Positions 36,910 to 50,460 of a DNA stretch of 64,000 bases are shown here, piece after piece. Origin of the DNA: Perca fluviatilis. Its lineage: Eukaryota; Chordata; Actinopteri; Perciformes; Percidae. Location: positions 19,184,308-19,248,307 of the forward strand of contig NC_053120.1 in NCBI RefSeq assembly GCF_010015445.1, written 5' to 3'. Numbering within the stretch: the first letter of the stretch is position 1; each line of letters begins with the position of its first letter. Below the pieces are notes generated by a model that was given only the letters and a program-made list of their open reading frames with translations, was not told the origin of the DNA and did not search any database. Position numbers and translations under genes: made by a program.

Positions 36910-37340
36910 TAGACCTCAAAGGGTATTAAGTGGGTGTTCGCATGCAGACATTTGCTAATCAGCACATAACACAAAGTACAGCTGAAGGTGATGGGGATAT
37001 CATCAGTTTTGCAGGTGTTTGTTGTGAAAACACAATACTGGACACATTTGACATTTAGACAGAAAGTAAAGGGATCAACAAAGTGATTGAAATTCATCCT
37101 AGGGGGGACATTTATCTGTGTATCAAATTTGGCAAACATGGCAATCCATCCAACAGTTGTCAGGACATTTAACTCAAAACCACAAATGATGGTGGCGCTA
37201 GATGAAAAGTCAGGGTATCCTCAGTCATTAGGATTAATCCTCTGGGAAACATGAATGTCTGGACAAAAATTCATGACAATCCATCCTGCAGTTGTGGAGA
37301 TATTTCAGTCTGAACCAAAGTGGTGCACTGACCTACTGAC
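36910..37340 (-). repeat. Dispersed fish repeat, long copy
   Basis: It contains GGCAATCCATCCAACAGTTG, ATGGTGGCGCTAGATGAAAA, GTCATTAGGATTAATCCTCT and GAACCAAAGTGGTG, phrases of a repeat family found throughout fish genomes. Orientation is opposite to the fragments at 33059 and 50247. No coding capacity seen. Its class is unknown to me. Confidence 0.65.
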
Positions 37341-39233
37341 AGACCCACATTACCATCCCTAGAGTACACAACAAAACACACAACCAGTCTACAAATGGCT
37401 CCAGCCTTCCGCATGCACCTCTGGTTTTTAGGCTGAATTGAGAGGGGGAAAAAGTGAAGAGGTCAGGAGGTGAACTGATAACACACAAAGACAGGTTGTG
37501 CCTTGTTCCATAAGACACCCTCATGTCTGTCTCCCCTCATCCATCCATCCATCCACCGAACCATACATCCATCTCTCTCTGTCGAGTGTGTGACTGAGCT
37601 CAGGCTTGGAGAGGAAGCCCCTGTCAAGATAGGGTCCTTATCATGACTAGGTCAGCCCCTCCTGTTCCCATCATCCATCAGACAGGCAGCCACCTGGACG
37701 ACAGCTGACCCTCGCTACAACCTGATTGTACAGCCAGGCAGAGGGGACACACAGGAGTGGAAGAGATAAGATAGACAACAAGCCTGAGCACATTCTTGTG
37801 ATTCAGCATTTTTTCCTCATGACATAGCAAGGGTTTGGGAGTCCATCATTTTTTTTTTCATCCAACAGGACCAGGAAGCCCATTCTCTTCTGGAGTTCAA
37901 GTCAATCTGGCCAATTTAAGCTGCCCTGGACTGTATTTTCATGACCTGTGGAAGTGTGAAAAGCCATCAGACCCCCTTTAGAGACATACTCCCTCTCCCT
38001 CACTCTACTCCTTTCATCCTCTTCACCTCCTCCTATTCTGTTTGTTTTGCTGGTATTAGTACCCCGGTGGACCGAATTATGGATCAACGGAGGAACATCC
38101 ATCTCCATCTCGCTTAGCCTCCCGCTCGTGCTAAAATAAGTGGCCAATTAACTTGGCGGCGACCGTTTGTGCTTGTCCCCTTCTGACTGTAGATTAATGA
38201 CCGGCCGATGCTTTCCCTCCCCAGGCCCATTTATCAGAACCAGCAACTAGGTCACATGATGATTAAACGTCCGGGCCGCCACAGCCTCTAGGGGCCGAGG
38301 TCCCAGCACGACTGTAGGCAATTGGATTTAATTGCTCGCCTTTAGCTTGGCTGTGAGAGGAAAAAGAGACAAGTCCATTGGCAGGTCCTATTAGCCTGTG
38401 AGGCGACAAGAGCTGAGGAGTCTGGGATGTCGCACGTCCTGTGAGTGTAGGTTTGAAGAGGAATTGTCGTCCACTTCATTAAAACATTCCCACTTAGGTG
38501 CAGTTGGACTTTCCTTAGACTCACTGCAGTGTCTCCCGTCTTATATCAAAGACTTGATAACATGTGATGAGTTGGTACAGTAGTAGAGGAGGGTGACTTA
38601 TTAAAGGGGAATTCAAGTTTTGGACAACTTGGGTCTAATTTGTTGTAGTTTGGGCCTTATTTTCTATTTATAATAATAATGCATTGTCTTGAGCATGTTT
38701 TGTGATGATTCTATACAATGTGCTTTTGTTTCAAAAATATTACAGTAAAACACAACATCCATCAAGCTCATCTAAATTCCAATCCACATTCCCATACCTC
38801 TTGTATGTAAACTCTTCAATCAGTTCAGCTTTGTCCCAAATGGAGCCCAAAACATTCATCACAAAATGTAAACACCCCGAGCTTGTCAACAGAGAATTTA
38901 GCACTCCTCAGTAACATGATTATCCTTATTAATAATGTGTCCTAAAGTGAGGCTTATGTTACTTCAGTGGCCCTTGATGCTCCCACACCACTTCATCTCC
39001 CTGCCCACCTCATTGATCAGTATTAGTTTGGCTGAAAATGTGATTAGTGTGTGTAGGTTAGCGAGAGACACTTAATGAAATTAGGCTCACAGACGTAATA
39101 GAATTAACGTGTGGGTCAGTCTCTATGGTCTGAAGACATTAGCAGCTTTGAAAGTCGAAGTGAATCAGGAGTCTGGCAATGTCTTTTATCAGCCGCTAAT
39201 TGAGTCCTGAGTCAACAAATGGAGGCTGTATGG

Positions 39234-39355
<122 letters not shown>

Positions 39356-40370
39356 GTGGGATGAGAGACGGCATCCTGCAATACACCTTAAATCCTTTCA
39401 TAAAATCTTAAATTACAAATTAAACGACAAGCATTAGTCCAGCAGCAAAACACATCTCTCTTGAGAATGAGACCCTTTGTCTCAATGAGATTACCTGTAT
39501 AGATAAAAGTTAAATACAATTTTAAAAAGCCAATCATGGGGTTATTGGCATTATCTGATTTTCTTTAGTTGTACTGTATCTGAATATAAGATACTGTACG
39601 GTACTTGGAACACTATTAAATAATTTGTTCTTCCCCAGTAAAGGAATTTGCTTAAAGATACTTGACTCACTTTGGACGCTGTTTGGACAGCTAGCAGCAT
39701 AAAATCGTTTTTTGGGTTACAAATGAAAGGAGGAAGAAGGGAATGCACCTTTGAATCCACAGAATATGATTGGTAACAAGACATAAGGCTTATTTTATCT
39801 TAACATTGGTAATACGGTAGTTTTCTAAATTCAATTGGTCTTATATAATATAATATTAATATATTTTGACATTTTACATTCTTAATGATTAGCTGATGCT
39901 CCTATCTAAAGCAATGCCATCCTCTGGTGATCACATCAGAAGTTGTCCATGACTGGGTGCTCGCCATGCAGAGATGGCCAGAAAGGAGGGAATCGATGGC
40001 ATTTGAAAGGCAACAGAGCACTGCAGCCAGTCTGACCCTGTCCTGCCACGGCCTTTCAGCGCTGGGCCTTTCAGACATGGCTGGACAATACCGACTACTC
40101 TCCGGCCTTCGACTGGCTTCTGAGCCGATTAGGAACCGGACCTGCCACGGAGGGACAGAGCCATGGCCTGACACCACCCACATTCAACAACACCCCCCCC
40201 CCTTACTGGGCCTACGAAGGGGCTGCTGGGGGCCAAGGTCAGCGGACAAGCTGACCTCTGATCTCCCGCCATGTTTGGACACGTCCACACACAATGCGAG
40301 GCCCAAGGCAGCTGATTATAATATGGAGGAGATGAAAGAGGGCAAGAGGGCTCCGGACTGTTGCAGGCAG

Positions 40371-40375
40371 TGTGT

Positions 40376-40457
<82 letters not shown>
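40371..40457 (+). repeat. (GT)n microsatellite, ~87 bp
   Basis: GT run with one GGG interruption at its start. Confidence 0.96.
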
Positions 40458-40460
<3 letters not shown>

Positions 40461-41148
40461 TTGTTGGCATAGCGACTGGTCAGTGACTGTCGGACCACCG
40501 GACCTTCCCTGAACCCCCTCCCCTCCCCCAGATGTGCAGCTCTTGTCCCAGGTCTCTTTGTTAGGGGCCAGGAGGGAGGAATTACACCAGGGATGATCCC
40601 GTATTACTGGGCCTGCCTGCCTTTCAGGTTGGGCTTAGTTTTGTTTGCTGGGTCTGGTCTTACCCTCCTCCCAGTGTTGCCAGCACTGAGCTGATCCCTT
40701 TGATGTCCTCATACACTGACCACCACATTGCAACAATTCACATCTTGTGGAGGAAATGTGTTGGATTTGGTGCAAAGGTAATTTGCAACACAGAGGAAGA
40801 AATAACTGAGGAATTCAGTTTCAATATGAGGTGAAAAAAATTGCACTTATGACATAAACATAGTTGGTTGGGGAAAAACTCAAGTTATTTCTATACATCA
40901 TTTGCTATAAAGGTCACTTACAAAAAAACTGACACCTAAAATGACGTAAAGAGCCAAACATTTCATAGTGTGTTCTGTGGATAATTGTAATGTAGTTCTA
41001 AAGTAGCTCCAATGAAACTGTTGACAGTAATTGTGGGACTAAGTGGGACACTGATTCTCTAAAGACATAATGTAAATTACATTAATCTTTATTGTATTAC
41101 GGTGCGTATCATTTAAAAACAAAATGGCTAAATACTACAGAGGTTAAA

Positions 41149-42090
41149 TTTCAATTCAGTTCAATTTTATTTATAGTATCAATTCATAACAAGAGTTATC
41201 TCGAGATACTTTACAGATAGAGTAGGTCTAGACCACACTCTATAATTTACAAAGCCCCAACAATTTTAATAATTCCCCCAAGAGCAAGCTGAGCGACAGT
41301 GGCGAGGAAAAACTCCCTGTGGGACGGGATGCACAGAGATGAAAAGTGAGAGGAGAGAGCAGTCAAAGGAAAGAGGAGAGGAGAGAGTCAAAGGAAGGAA
41401 GTCCCCCGGACAGTCTAAAACTATAACAGCATAACTAAGAGTATAACTAAGAGAGACAGGCAGTTTAAGGAGAGGAGCCTGTTCGGGCTTGGAACTCTCC
41501 CCTGCCGGATCGGGCTGTACTAGCCTGCCTCCCTCTACTTTTGTTATATTATTAATCTGATGACTATGAAAAGAAGCAGGTGGGCCGGGTTAGGCGGACA
41601 CTGCAACTCCTCCTCCCTAACTATAAGCTTTATCAAAGAGGATAGTTTTTAGTTTATTCTTAAAAGTGGTGATGGTGTATGCCTCCCAAACCCAGACTGG
41701 GAGCTGGTTCCACAGGAGCGGAGCCTGGTAGCTGAAGGCTCTGGCTCCCATTCTACTTTTAGAGACTCTAGGAACCACTAGTAGATCTGCATTCTGGGAG
41801 CGCAGTGCTCTAGCGGGACAATAAGGTACTAAGAGCTCTTCTAGATATGATGGTGCTTGACCATTTAGAGCTTTGTAGGTCAGGAGGAGGATTTTAAATT
41901 CAATCCTGGATTTTACAGGAAGCCAATGCAGAGAAGCTAATACAGGAGAAATATGATCTCTTTTCTTAGTTCTTGTCAGAACACGCGCTGCAGTGTTCTG
42001 GATCAGCTGGAGAGTCTTAAGGGACTTATTTGAGCAACCTGACAGTAGGGAATTACAATAGTCCAGCCTGGAAGTAACATGAGAGAATAT
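41149..42090 (-). mobile_element. L2/CR1-like LINE, 3' end
   Basis: On the minus strand the element enters at about 42090 within the reverse transcriptase C-terminal region, passes a stop at 41617, continues through a 3' untranslated region (with the phrases TCTAGACCTACTCTATCTGT and AACTCTTGTTATGAATTGAT), and ends in an AAATAAAATTGAACTGAATTG tail at 41149. It is 5'-truncated, as is usual for target-primed insertions. The tail and the RT sequence resemble L2-type fish LINEs (Rex1/Maui-like). Confidence 0.85.
41617..42090 (-). pseudogene. LINE reverse transcriptase, C-terminal fragment
   Basis: The frame contains VTSRLDYCNSLLSGCSNKSL, then LQLIQNTAARVLTRTKKRDH, LASLHWLPVKSRIEFKILLL, TYKALNGQAPSYLEELLVPY and finally TTFKNKLKTILFDKAYS and a stop. 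This is the thumb and C-terminal region of L2-clade reverse transcriptases. The catalytic YADD box lies upstream and is absent. Residues before the VTSRLDYCN motif, which extend the open frame to 42243, do not look like the family and may be flanking DNA. It cannot encode an active enzyme. Confidence 0.85.
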
Positions 42091-42831
42091 GTTTATGTTT
42101 TTTGTGATATCGTGACATATTATAGAGACCGATAAGGACAAGAAGAAAGAGGGATTATATTTTACTTTGAGTCTGACATTCCCCAGAAAACCATAGTAAC
42201 CTATTTGTGCATTACAGATGTGTGATTTGTGATTGCTATGCAATTGTTGGTATTATAAAAAACGTGCTGACCATCACGATAAAAACGAGATAAACATGTT
42301 TGTGTACACAAATCAAATTAAATTACGTGACCATTTCACGAACTGCTGTGAGACTGTGTTGGTATGTATGATGCCATCAGTCTATAAATCTTTCTTGGTC
42401 TACAGCACATAATGCTGCATGTGTGTTCATTTTCTTTCTTGCTTGCTTTATCCCCTCTGATCTTGTGTCCCATGTTTAATTATTTCTTTAGATAATAAAT
42501 GATAAAATGTAGTTCAGTATTTAATTTACTACATTTTGTTAGTCTGTGCATCATTCCTTCTTACCGCTCTTCTTTCCTCCTTTCTCACTTCCCTCCTCTT
42601 TTTCTTCAACCTTATCAAGGTATGTTTTAAGAGGTCCAAGGCTGTTTTATCTTTTGTAACATTCTCTGTTTCCCTCTATAAAACAATCACACTCAATGCA
42701 AAAATGAACATTAGTTCTGAAACACACAGGAACTAAACAAACAGAGCTGCTCCTCGTCTCTACAGCTCCCCCTGTCCTGCCCATTTGGACTGTATTAACC
42801 TGCGACCCACAACTAACCCCTCACCTCCCAG

Positions 42832-42832
<1 letters not shown>

Positions 42833-42879
<47 letters not shown>

Positions 42880-42964
42880 AGTGAGACGCCTTGTGCATGA
42901 CCAGTGGTCCATACATTTTTAACTGTTTGGTGCTGTGCACACCCAGAGGGTATGTGTATGTTGC
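42833..42964 (+). repeat. (GT)n array followed by a second copy of the dispersed block
   Basis: The GT array at 42833-42877 runs directly into 42876-42964, an 89-bp near copy of 24781-24868 in the same orientation. Like the first copy it is followed by another short GT run (42965-42980). Confidence 0.9.
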
Positions 42965-43080
42965 TATGTGTGTGTGTGCGTGTCATGGTGGAGCAGGAAT
43001 GTCCAGGGGTCTCGCTCTGACGCCCCTGTGTGTACTCATTCAGCACAGAGGTCGTGTGTCAGGGGTCAAAGGGTCTTTGG

Positions 43081-43120
43081 AGGGGAGGGAAGGGGGGGGG
43101 GGCCTCAGGGGGTGGGGGTG
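43081..43120 (+). repeat. G-run cluster, potential G-quadruplex
   Basis: Runs of 4, 3, about 12, 5 and 5 guanines occur within 40 bp on the + strand, meeting the simple rule of four or more G-tracts with short loops. Confidence 0.7.
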
Positions 43121-44128
43121 AAGGTGCACATGCCCCCAAGAAAGGTAGACTATCTCAATTGGCCACTGGAGACTTCAGGGAACGTGTGTGTGTGTTTTCT
43201 GAGACATGAGTTTTCTTTTTCATATTTATTGTCTGCTTTGCTGGTTTCCAAATGCATCACTTATGGTCGGCCTTTTTCAATTGATCAATTGTATTGCATA
43301 CATTGTTAATTTAGTGGCCAGGTGGACTACTGAGCCAAACATCAATGTCCTCTTGAAATTTGTGTTAGTGTGGCTACTGTTGTGGCAGTATGTCTTTCTT
43401 GTCTTGTTTGTTGTCACCGTGATTGGGCAACCAAACTAGTTTTCACTCTGGGGATTGATGAAGTTATCTAACCTTATCTAATATAAATCTAAAAAACAAA
43501 AGCAAACTTGGAGGTGAAACAGATGAACTTAGAAGAAAGATAATAAACATGATTATTTAGAATAATAGAAAGAGGAATAAGAAACAGTTGTGAAGTTAAT
43601 GAACACACTTTGTAGTGAATTCCTGGTAAAACATTGCTAATTTGGGAATATAAATCCAAATGAAAAAGCAAAAAAACAATATGAAAATACAGTGTAAGGT
43701 GATTAATTTAAACTATGCGTGGTTGTTAAAAGAGTGAACACGTGTTTGAGATTCTAAATCCTCAAAGAGAACTGAAAGTGTGTGAGAAATAAGAAAGACT
43801 AAACGTATACATTTCTTCTATACGTTCTTTATATCTTCTGTTTAGGAGAGCTGTCGGTCCGTGTGTGTGTCTGTCTGTCTGTGTGTGTATAGGCTGCCAT
43901 GGTCCTGTTTGCTCAGGGACAGTCAGTCTTGTGCCCTGCGACCACATTATCCACCTATTAAAGTCCTGCCATTATTTACCTTCCTCCTCTTAAAGGGACG
44001 GGCCATGTCTGCCTGATAAAAGGCTGCAGAGTGTCTGTTTCAATTGAGGCTGGAGAGACGACGACAACTACAGTCACTGAGTGTTGGCAGAGCAAACATT
44101 CCTAAGCACCCAGGATCTCACTCTCATA

Positions 44129-44129
<1 letters not shown>

Positions 44130-44160
<31 letters not shown>
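44130..44160 (+). repeat. (CA)n microsatellite
   Basis: Pure CA run of about 15 units. Confidence 0.95.
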
Positions 44161-44162
<2 letters not shown>

Positions 44163-45203
44163 GCAGAGGAAGGACACACACACAGCTCTGAAAAACTATT
44201 TAAAGGAAACAATCTCACATAATGGAAATTGATTGATTAACTGATAATGGAGACCATAACTGTGTCCAAATTCCACACTACATAGTAATAGTATTTAGAA
44301 TGTGTTGTTTACTAATTGTCACATATAGCATAGTTTCTTCAGATGGTAAACAAAAAATCTATGTACTCTGTAGTTTTATACTGACAGGAAATTGTGTGGT
44401 AACTGCGCTGATGAATGCCACTGCCAAATTAACTTGATAAAGCAAATTTTTTGTGTTTGTTGTTTGATTGATTTCAGCAATCTTTCTGGAGGTGTCGCTC
44501 ACCATTCACAAATTATTTTAAGTTTTTGCTGCTTTGTGTAGCTCTTCTATTTCCTTTGTACATTGCATTGTGGGACAATAAACATCACACGTCTACAGCT
44601 CACTGACAAATCAAGTGCATTTAGCACACATCCTTTTTAAAATATACTTTTATGCTTTTTTCAGGGTGAAACACCTGAAAACATACTAAAAACCTGTTTA
44701 AATTAGTATGTAGTATGGATTTGGGACACAACATACATTTATTGTACAATGTGTGTGCACCGTCTACACACTTAAATTGGGTTGTACTAAAAGAGATTCA
44801 TCTAAAATAAGGGTTGAACATAACTGGTCCTAAAACGATAAATCTAGATTTGACTTTGAACTTAATTTACAAACTTTCAAACTGATTTAACATTAGAAAC
44901 TTTCAGTTGAAACTGTCACATACTTGGGTGAACCAGTGATGACTGAAAAAATAATATTATTATATAGAATGTTTTTGGAACAATAGGGCTGTTGTTAATT
45001 CTAAAGGACTAAACTGAGATTTAAAGAAAGGTTTAAGATGAGCCTTGTTTACTTCAAAAGTTTGAAATTTTGATGTAATAAAAGAATGGTAAAATAAACC
45101 ACAATTTAATCTAGGTTAATAGTTCATTCTAGTTGGTGTAGCCAATTGGTGTGTATCACTTATACACCCAGACACATGTGCTTAAACCAAGTGCACGCTA
45201 TCA

Positions 45204-45337
<134 letters not shown>

Positions 45338-46135
45338 GCCTGCTGTTGCTGTTGTCCAGTGGTGGTACAGCTGTTCTCCAGCAACAGTCAAACAGCAGAG
45401 AAACCCTGACTGACTGGTTCAATATTTGCTGGTCCAGAGAGGAGGCGTGTGGAGGCTGCAGGGGGTCAGGAGGTCAGGGGGGCGAAGCGGTGGCCTTTCA
45501 GACTGGGCACGACTGACCGGCAGGTGAACAAACAGAGAGGCTGTAGCAGAGGAGGAACACAATGATGACATGATGATAGGGTGCCACAGAGATGGATTTC
45601 ACTTTAAACATTTTAAAGTTTAGTTTTAAAATATGTACAGATGAACAACAACAAAAAAACAAACAGAAAAGCCCAAATCCATGACCAGTGTTAGTAGAAC
45701 TTTTTTAGGAATATTAGGAGACACCGAAAGACAGAGAAACATTATAGTTTCAATATTCATTCAGCTATTCATTCACTTTCACTCCTCCATGTGTGTTACA
45801 TCTTTACATCAGTAAATCAGAACAAGATGTTCTGGAGGACATGCTACATGTTAATTTCCCCAAACGTCTCAGAGCTGTTCGTAATTCAGTTCAACATCTT
45901 CTTAAATCTCTTCTTATCTTATATTCAACTTTTTTTGTGCAAAGGTCATGTGAAAGAAAAACAGTTTTTGTGAAGCAAATGTGCAAGAATTCCTGACAGC
46001 ACTAAATATGTAACGTGGCAATTCCCTTGTCTTAATCTGATGTGGTGTCAGACAGAAAACACTGAACTATTCATTTAGATAAGCCTGTTTTACCGTTTAA
46101 GTCCAAAAACACATGTAAAACAGGCGTGTTCGAAA

Positions 46136-46150
46136 ATGCAAATCTAATTA
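46136..46150 (+). promoter_or_regulatory. Octamer next to a homeodomain core
   Basis: ATGCAAAT (46136-46143), the POU-family octamer, is followed one base later by TAATTA (46145-46150). The pair lies in non-repetitive sequence. Regulatory use is only inferred. Confidence 0.25.
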
Positions 46151-47747
46151 AAAGTATAAGCTCAGTGAAAATCAGATCAGGACTTCCTGAAAAGAGACAA
46201 AAACTCACAACTTGATCACTTTACCAGGCCTGTTGTTATTTCTGCTCTGCGTCAACACACGATGCTCCTAAAGTGACAGAGCCTCGCCTCAAACATTCAC
46301 ACTCAGGCTCACTGCGTGTTTGCTTTTGGTTTTAGCCCCTGCTAAGATACTATTGATGGCCAGTCAAGTAATGTCACCAGACCGTTTTTGGTCTGGCCTC
46401 ACTGTGGCACTTAGATGATGAAAGCCGGTCCTCAGTGTCTCCCATCCGGCAACAAGCAGCCCCCTGTCAGCGCCACTCTGCAGGAGTAGGCAGATCAGCC
46501 TGACTGACGTAAGTAGTGTGGACAGATACAATATCAGCCTGGCAACGCAGCCAGGGTCTGGCAACCCTTCTCTGTGTTTACGTAAAGGCTAAGGCAGCTG
46601 AGCCCAGACCTCACCTGCTGGCCTCACTGGTTGCCATGAATGTCCACATAATCCCACTAAATCCATGCAAACCCAGAGACGCTTCTTGTGCTAAAAACTC
46701 AGAATCCCTCCCACTTACTAAGACCTCCACTCGATTAAGAAACAGTTTGTGCCACGATCAGTTTTTCCATGGCAACTTTGCATAACTCCATTCTGCAGCG
46801 GAAAGTTCCCACCGTTCTGTTGTTACACACACATACACACAGACACACTCACACACACACCCCTTTGCTTTCTTCACCCACTGTTTCAGCATTTTATCAC
46901 TCAAGTCACACTTTACCCGTCATCTTGGGGACGCCGGTATGCCTTAAAACCAAATTCCTCAAAGTATTACAGTCTTTATGCCAGCGTGTAAACTGCAGGC
47001 TCATTTTGGTTACACTGTTCTTGCTGATTTTAGGACACATTTCAGTGGAAGTATTTTTGAAAACATTGTTTTTAACCAAAGTATAATCAAATCAGCTGTT
47101 TGGCTTTGTTTTCATTTGTGCTTAGTTCTGCATGCTAACACTGATTTAACTGAGCTGGTGTGAGCGACAGAAATTATGCCTGTTGCAGGTGAATATTGTC
47201 ACATTTGAGCATTCAAAATAAAGATTTCCTTCTCTTTGGTATGAGTCTTAGAGGAGAGGTTTGTTGAAGAAGCCACCTGATGGGACAACCATTATAGAAA
47301 GGATCCTGCACACTGTCTGTGTCTGAAGCTCAGAACTACAGCATTTAACTGACAAGCAGACATTATTTTAATTTGAGGAAGATCCTCATCAGATTGAAAC
47401 ATCTCCTGTTTTGTCAATAAGTAGTTGTAATCTGCAGACGTGTGTGGGATCACTGGAGGTCATGTTTTTTGGAGACATACTGTATATTGGGATCCAATTT
47501 AGTAGTCCAGGTAGGTACTGTATTTGGGGAATGGTTCATTCATGCATTGCATCTTGTGGAATTAGTAGGAAAATCTAAATCCACCATGAGGGATTTATTA
47601 ATGGAGTTTTCCCCCTCCACAATTAGCTGATTCATGTATGACGTCCTGTGAGACGATGAGGTCATTTTATAGATTATTTAAGGGTGGATGTCAGACTTGA
47701 ATGGTGAGAACATTCAGTTGTCCTCTGCCTGGCCACCCCTGTAGAAA

Positions 47748-47749
<2 letters not shown>

Positions 47750-47795
<46 letters not shown>
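47750..47795 (+). repeat. (CA)n microsatellite
   Basis: CA run of about 23 units. A shorter (GT)n lies at about 47905-47930. Confidence 0.95.
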
Positions 47796-47796
<1 letters not shown>

Positions 47797-47898
47797 CCAC
47801 CGCAGGATTCACACGGTCGAACCTCCTTCAATTCCTAAAATTGAAGCACTGAGTGCTACCATAATTTATAGCTCACACAGAATAAGAACAGAGCTCTC

Positions 47899-47929
<31 letters not shown>

Positions 47930-50246
47930 TGGGGTGTAACAAGAAGGGTCACTGACCTCTGTGACTTGGCTAAAATCCCCATGGGCCTAATTCAGCATTG
48001 GAATGGACCCCACAGCGCAATGGGAAGATGCCTCTAACATAATGAACACAAAGGCCAATTGTGACGCTATTCTCTGCAGGGCAGAAAGCAGCGGGCCCCG
48101 GGGACAGTAGAAGGTTTTGTTGGCTGAAACGGAGAAGGAAGCCTGTTGCTCCAACAAGCTTCTGATAAGATTCATCAGTGGTGATTCAACAGTGGCAGTT
48201 TGTCTCCCGGGGCGTAAAGTGTTAGATTTACATCCACTGTATTTCTGCACTTGTTGACTGGAGTGCTGATAAGTGACTCTCATAGGCCAAATTAGTGTCT
48301 TTTATGTGTTTTGGTGTCTCCTCAAATATTTCACATTCATGTCAGTATTTGTTATGGTCACAGGACCAAACTGGGCCATTCTGGGATGAAGTGCTCTTTT
48401 GCTCAGGTCATCATGGATGGGTTATCATTCAGTGGTCTTATAAGACTAATAAATAATAAGAAGAATAAGAAAATAACAGCATGGGTTTACTGTGCATGCA
48501 TGCAAAAATAATAAGCTCCCGAAACTTAAATCTAAAGTATTTTCCGTTAAATATATGAAATATGCAACAATGCAAATTAAACTTAGGAAAAAAAAATTTC
48601 TTATTTATGAAAACTCAAAAACCCAGCTATTGTGCTTCAGCATGCTAAACTGATTGGTGAATGATTAGTGTACAGAAATACGTGACATCACCTTTGTCCA
48701 CCTGGGTCCTGCCCACAATAATATAGAAAATCTCCCCAAAACAGTTTGAACTGTCACAGAAAATATTGTGTATATGTAGGACGCAAATATTTTAACGGCT
48801 TTTAACCAGTAATTTCTATCAAAATCTGAATTTAGAAACACTTGTTTACATTACTTTTAGAGCTTAATAGATTCAGATTTTCTTAAAGGTGGCATGTAAC
48901 TCCACTTTCTCCAATATGTAGGTATACATCTTTACCCTTCTTGCACTTGTACCTTGTGAGTTTTAATGATTTATTACACAATCTTTAAAGTGGACTTTTT
49001 AAATCATTATACGTTTGGTAAATGTCCACCTGCTTTAAAGCACATATGCAGTGCCAACTAGTCAAAGTAAATTGACGGCCACTTAGACATACATTAATCT
49101 GGTTGCCAGAATCTCTGCCTCTCCCACAACACACGGCTCGATAACAGAGGGGGACAGAAAGACGAGAACAAAGCCAGTGTCGCCAACAAGAAGGCAAACA
49201 AATGCTAACACTGCTGCTACTGCCAAAAAACGCCCATCCTCACAATTTATTGCCCTTTTCTAAGACTTATTCAAAGTTTTCATCATATACCGACCAGCCA
49301 CACCCCCTGCCAAAACACCCAGAATGTCTCTGTGTGATGAGGTGGGGGATTAAAGAAACGAAGCAACAAGATCGGCCCTTTCTTTTTCTTAAGAAAGACT
49401 AGAAATGAAGCTTTGTGCACGTCCGCTGCTGTGGCACATTTGAACAGTCTGGCCCGGCTGCTTTTGTGTCACCAACATAATGGGGATTGAGCGAAAACAC
49501 AAACTGAACCACTGTGCCGTTGTGGCACTGGCTATTAGTCAACGTGACGGCCTTTGCAGATGCTAATGGTGTATAGTGTGTCCCGGCCGGCCTCCCTCCT
49601 CCCAGAACGTGGCTATCTGATAGCACAAAGGCCTTCTGCTGGAGGTTGACTTTTCCCCCCTTTCTTTTCTCGGCTGCTACAAAGTCATTAGGCTTTTTTC
49701 ACTCCTTTTCTCTTGTTTTTGAGAAAACGGGAATATAATGGCCACACAGAAAATAGAAAGTTGACGTGAGGCAGTTATCTCTATGTGTAAAGCCTCAGGT
49801 GATGGTAGTGAGGATGAGGCCTCCCCCCTGTACATCCTCCCCTCCCACTCTGTTTCCCTTTGAGCAATGTGGAGATGAAGTAACAACCAGGCTCTTGTGA
49901 AAGAAGAGAGGATGCCCAGGAGTGGAGGACCTCTGGACTCGGACTTATTAATCAGTCAGGCAGGCCCTCAGCTGCATGCCGCCTCTCCCTAGCTGCTGCC
50001 TCAGGCTGCAACGTGTCTTCAGCCTGCTCAGGGTTGAGATAACAGCCTGCGGAGTTAAATACTCCGAGGGTTTGGCCAGACCTGGAGCAGAGGCCTCATC
50101 ACATCAGCAATCAGGTCACTGCATCCAGATGCAACCAACTGTAGGACAACAGCACACTTTGTATTAAAAAAAAACTGCACAACTCTCAAAGGATGAGAGG
50201 AAAACAATGCATCAAAGGTGATTGCCGAGAACTTGCCAGGTCTTTA

Positions 50247-50460
50247 TATAACTAAACATCTATTGGATGGATTACCACGGAATTTTCTACACACTCATTG
50301 AACCTAGAGGACGACTTGTGCAAGCAGCATCATCAGGTGCAGATTTTAAAATGTGTACTTTAGAGTATATATAATACTTTAGTTTGATTTATTTAAGTAC
50401 GTAAAATATTGTCATTCTGAGCATCTTAGCATTTATCTCAAGACACTGTTAAAGTTACCA
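50247..50460 (+). repeat. Dispersed fish repeat, diverged copy
   Basis: CTATTGGATGGATTACCACG, CATCATCAGGTGCAG and GAGCATCTTAGCATTTATCT correspond to phrases of the family at 36910-37340 and 33059-33135 in forward orientation, with more divergence. Confidence 0.5.
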
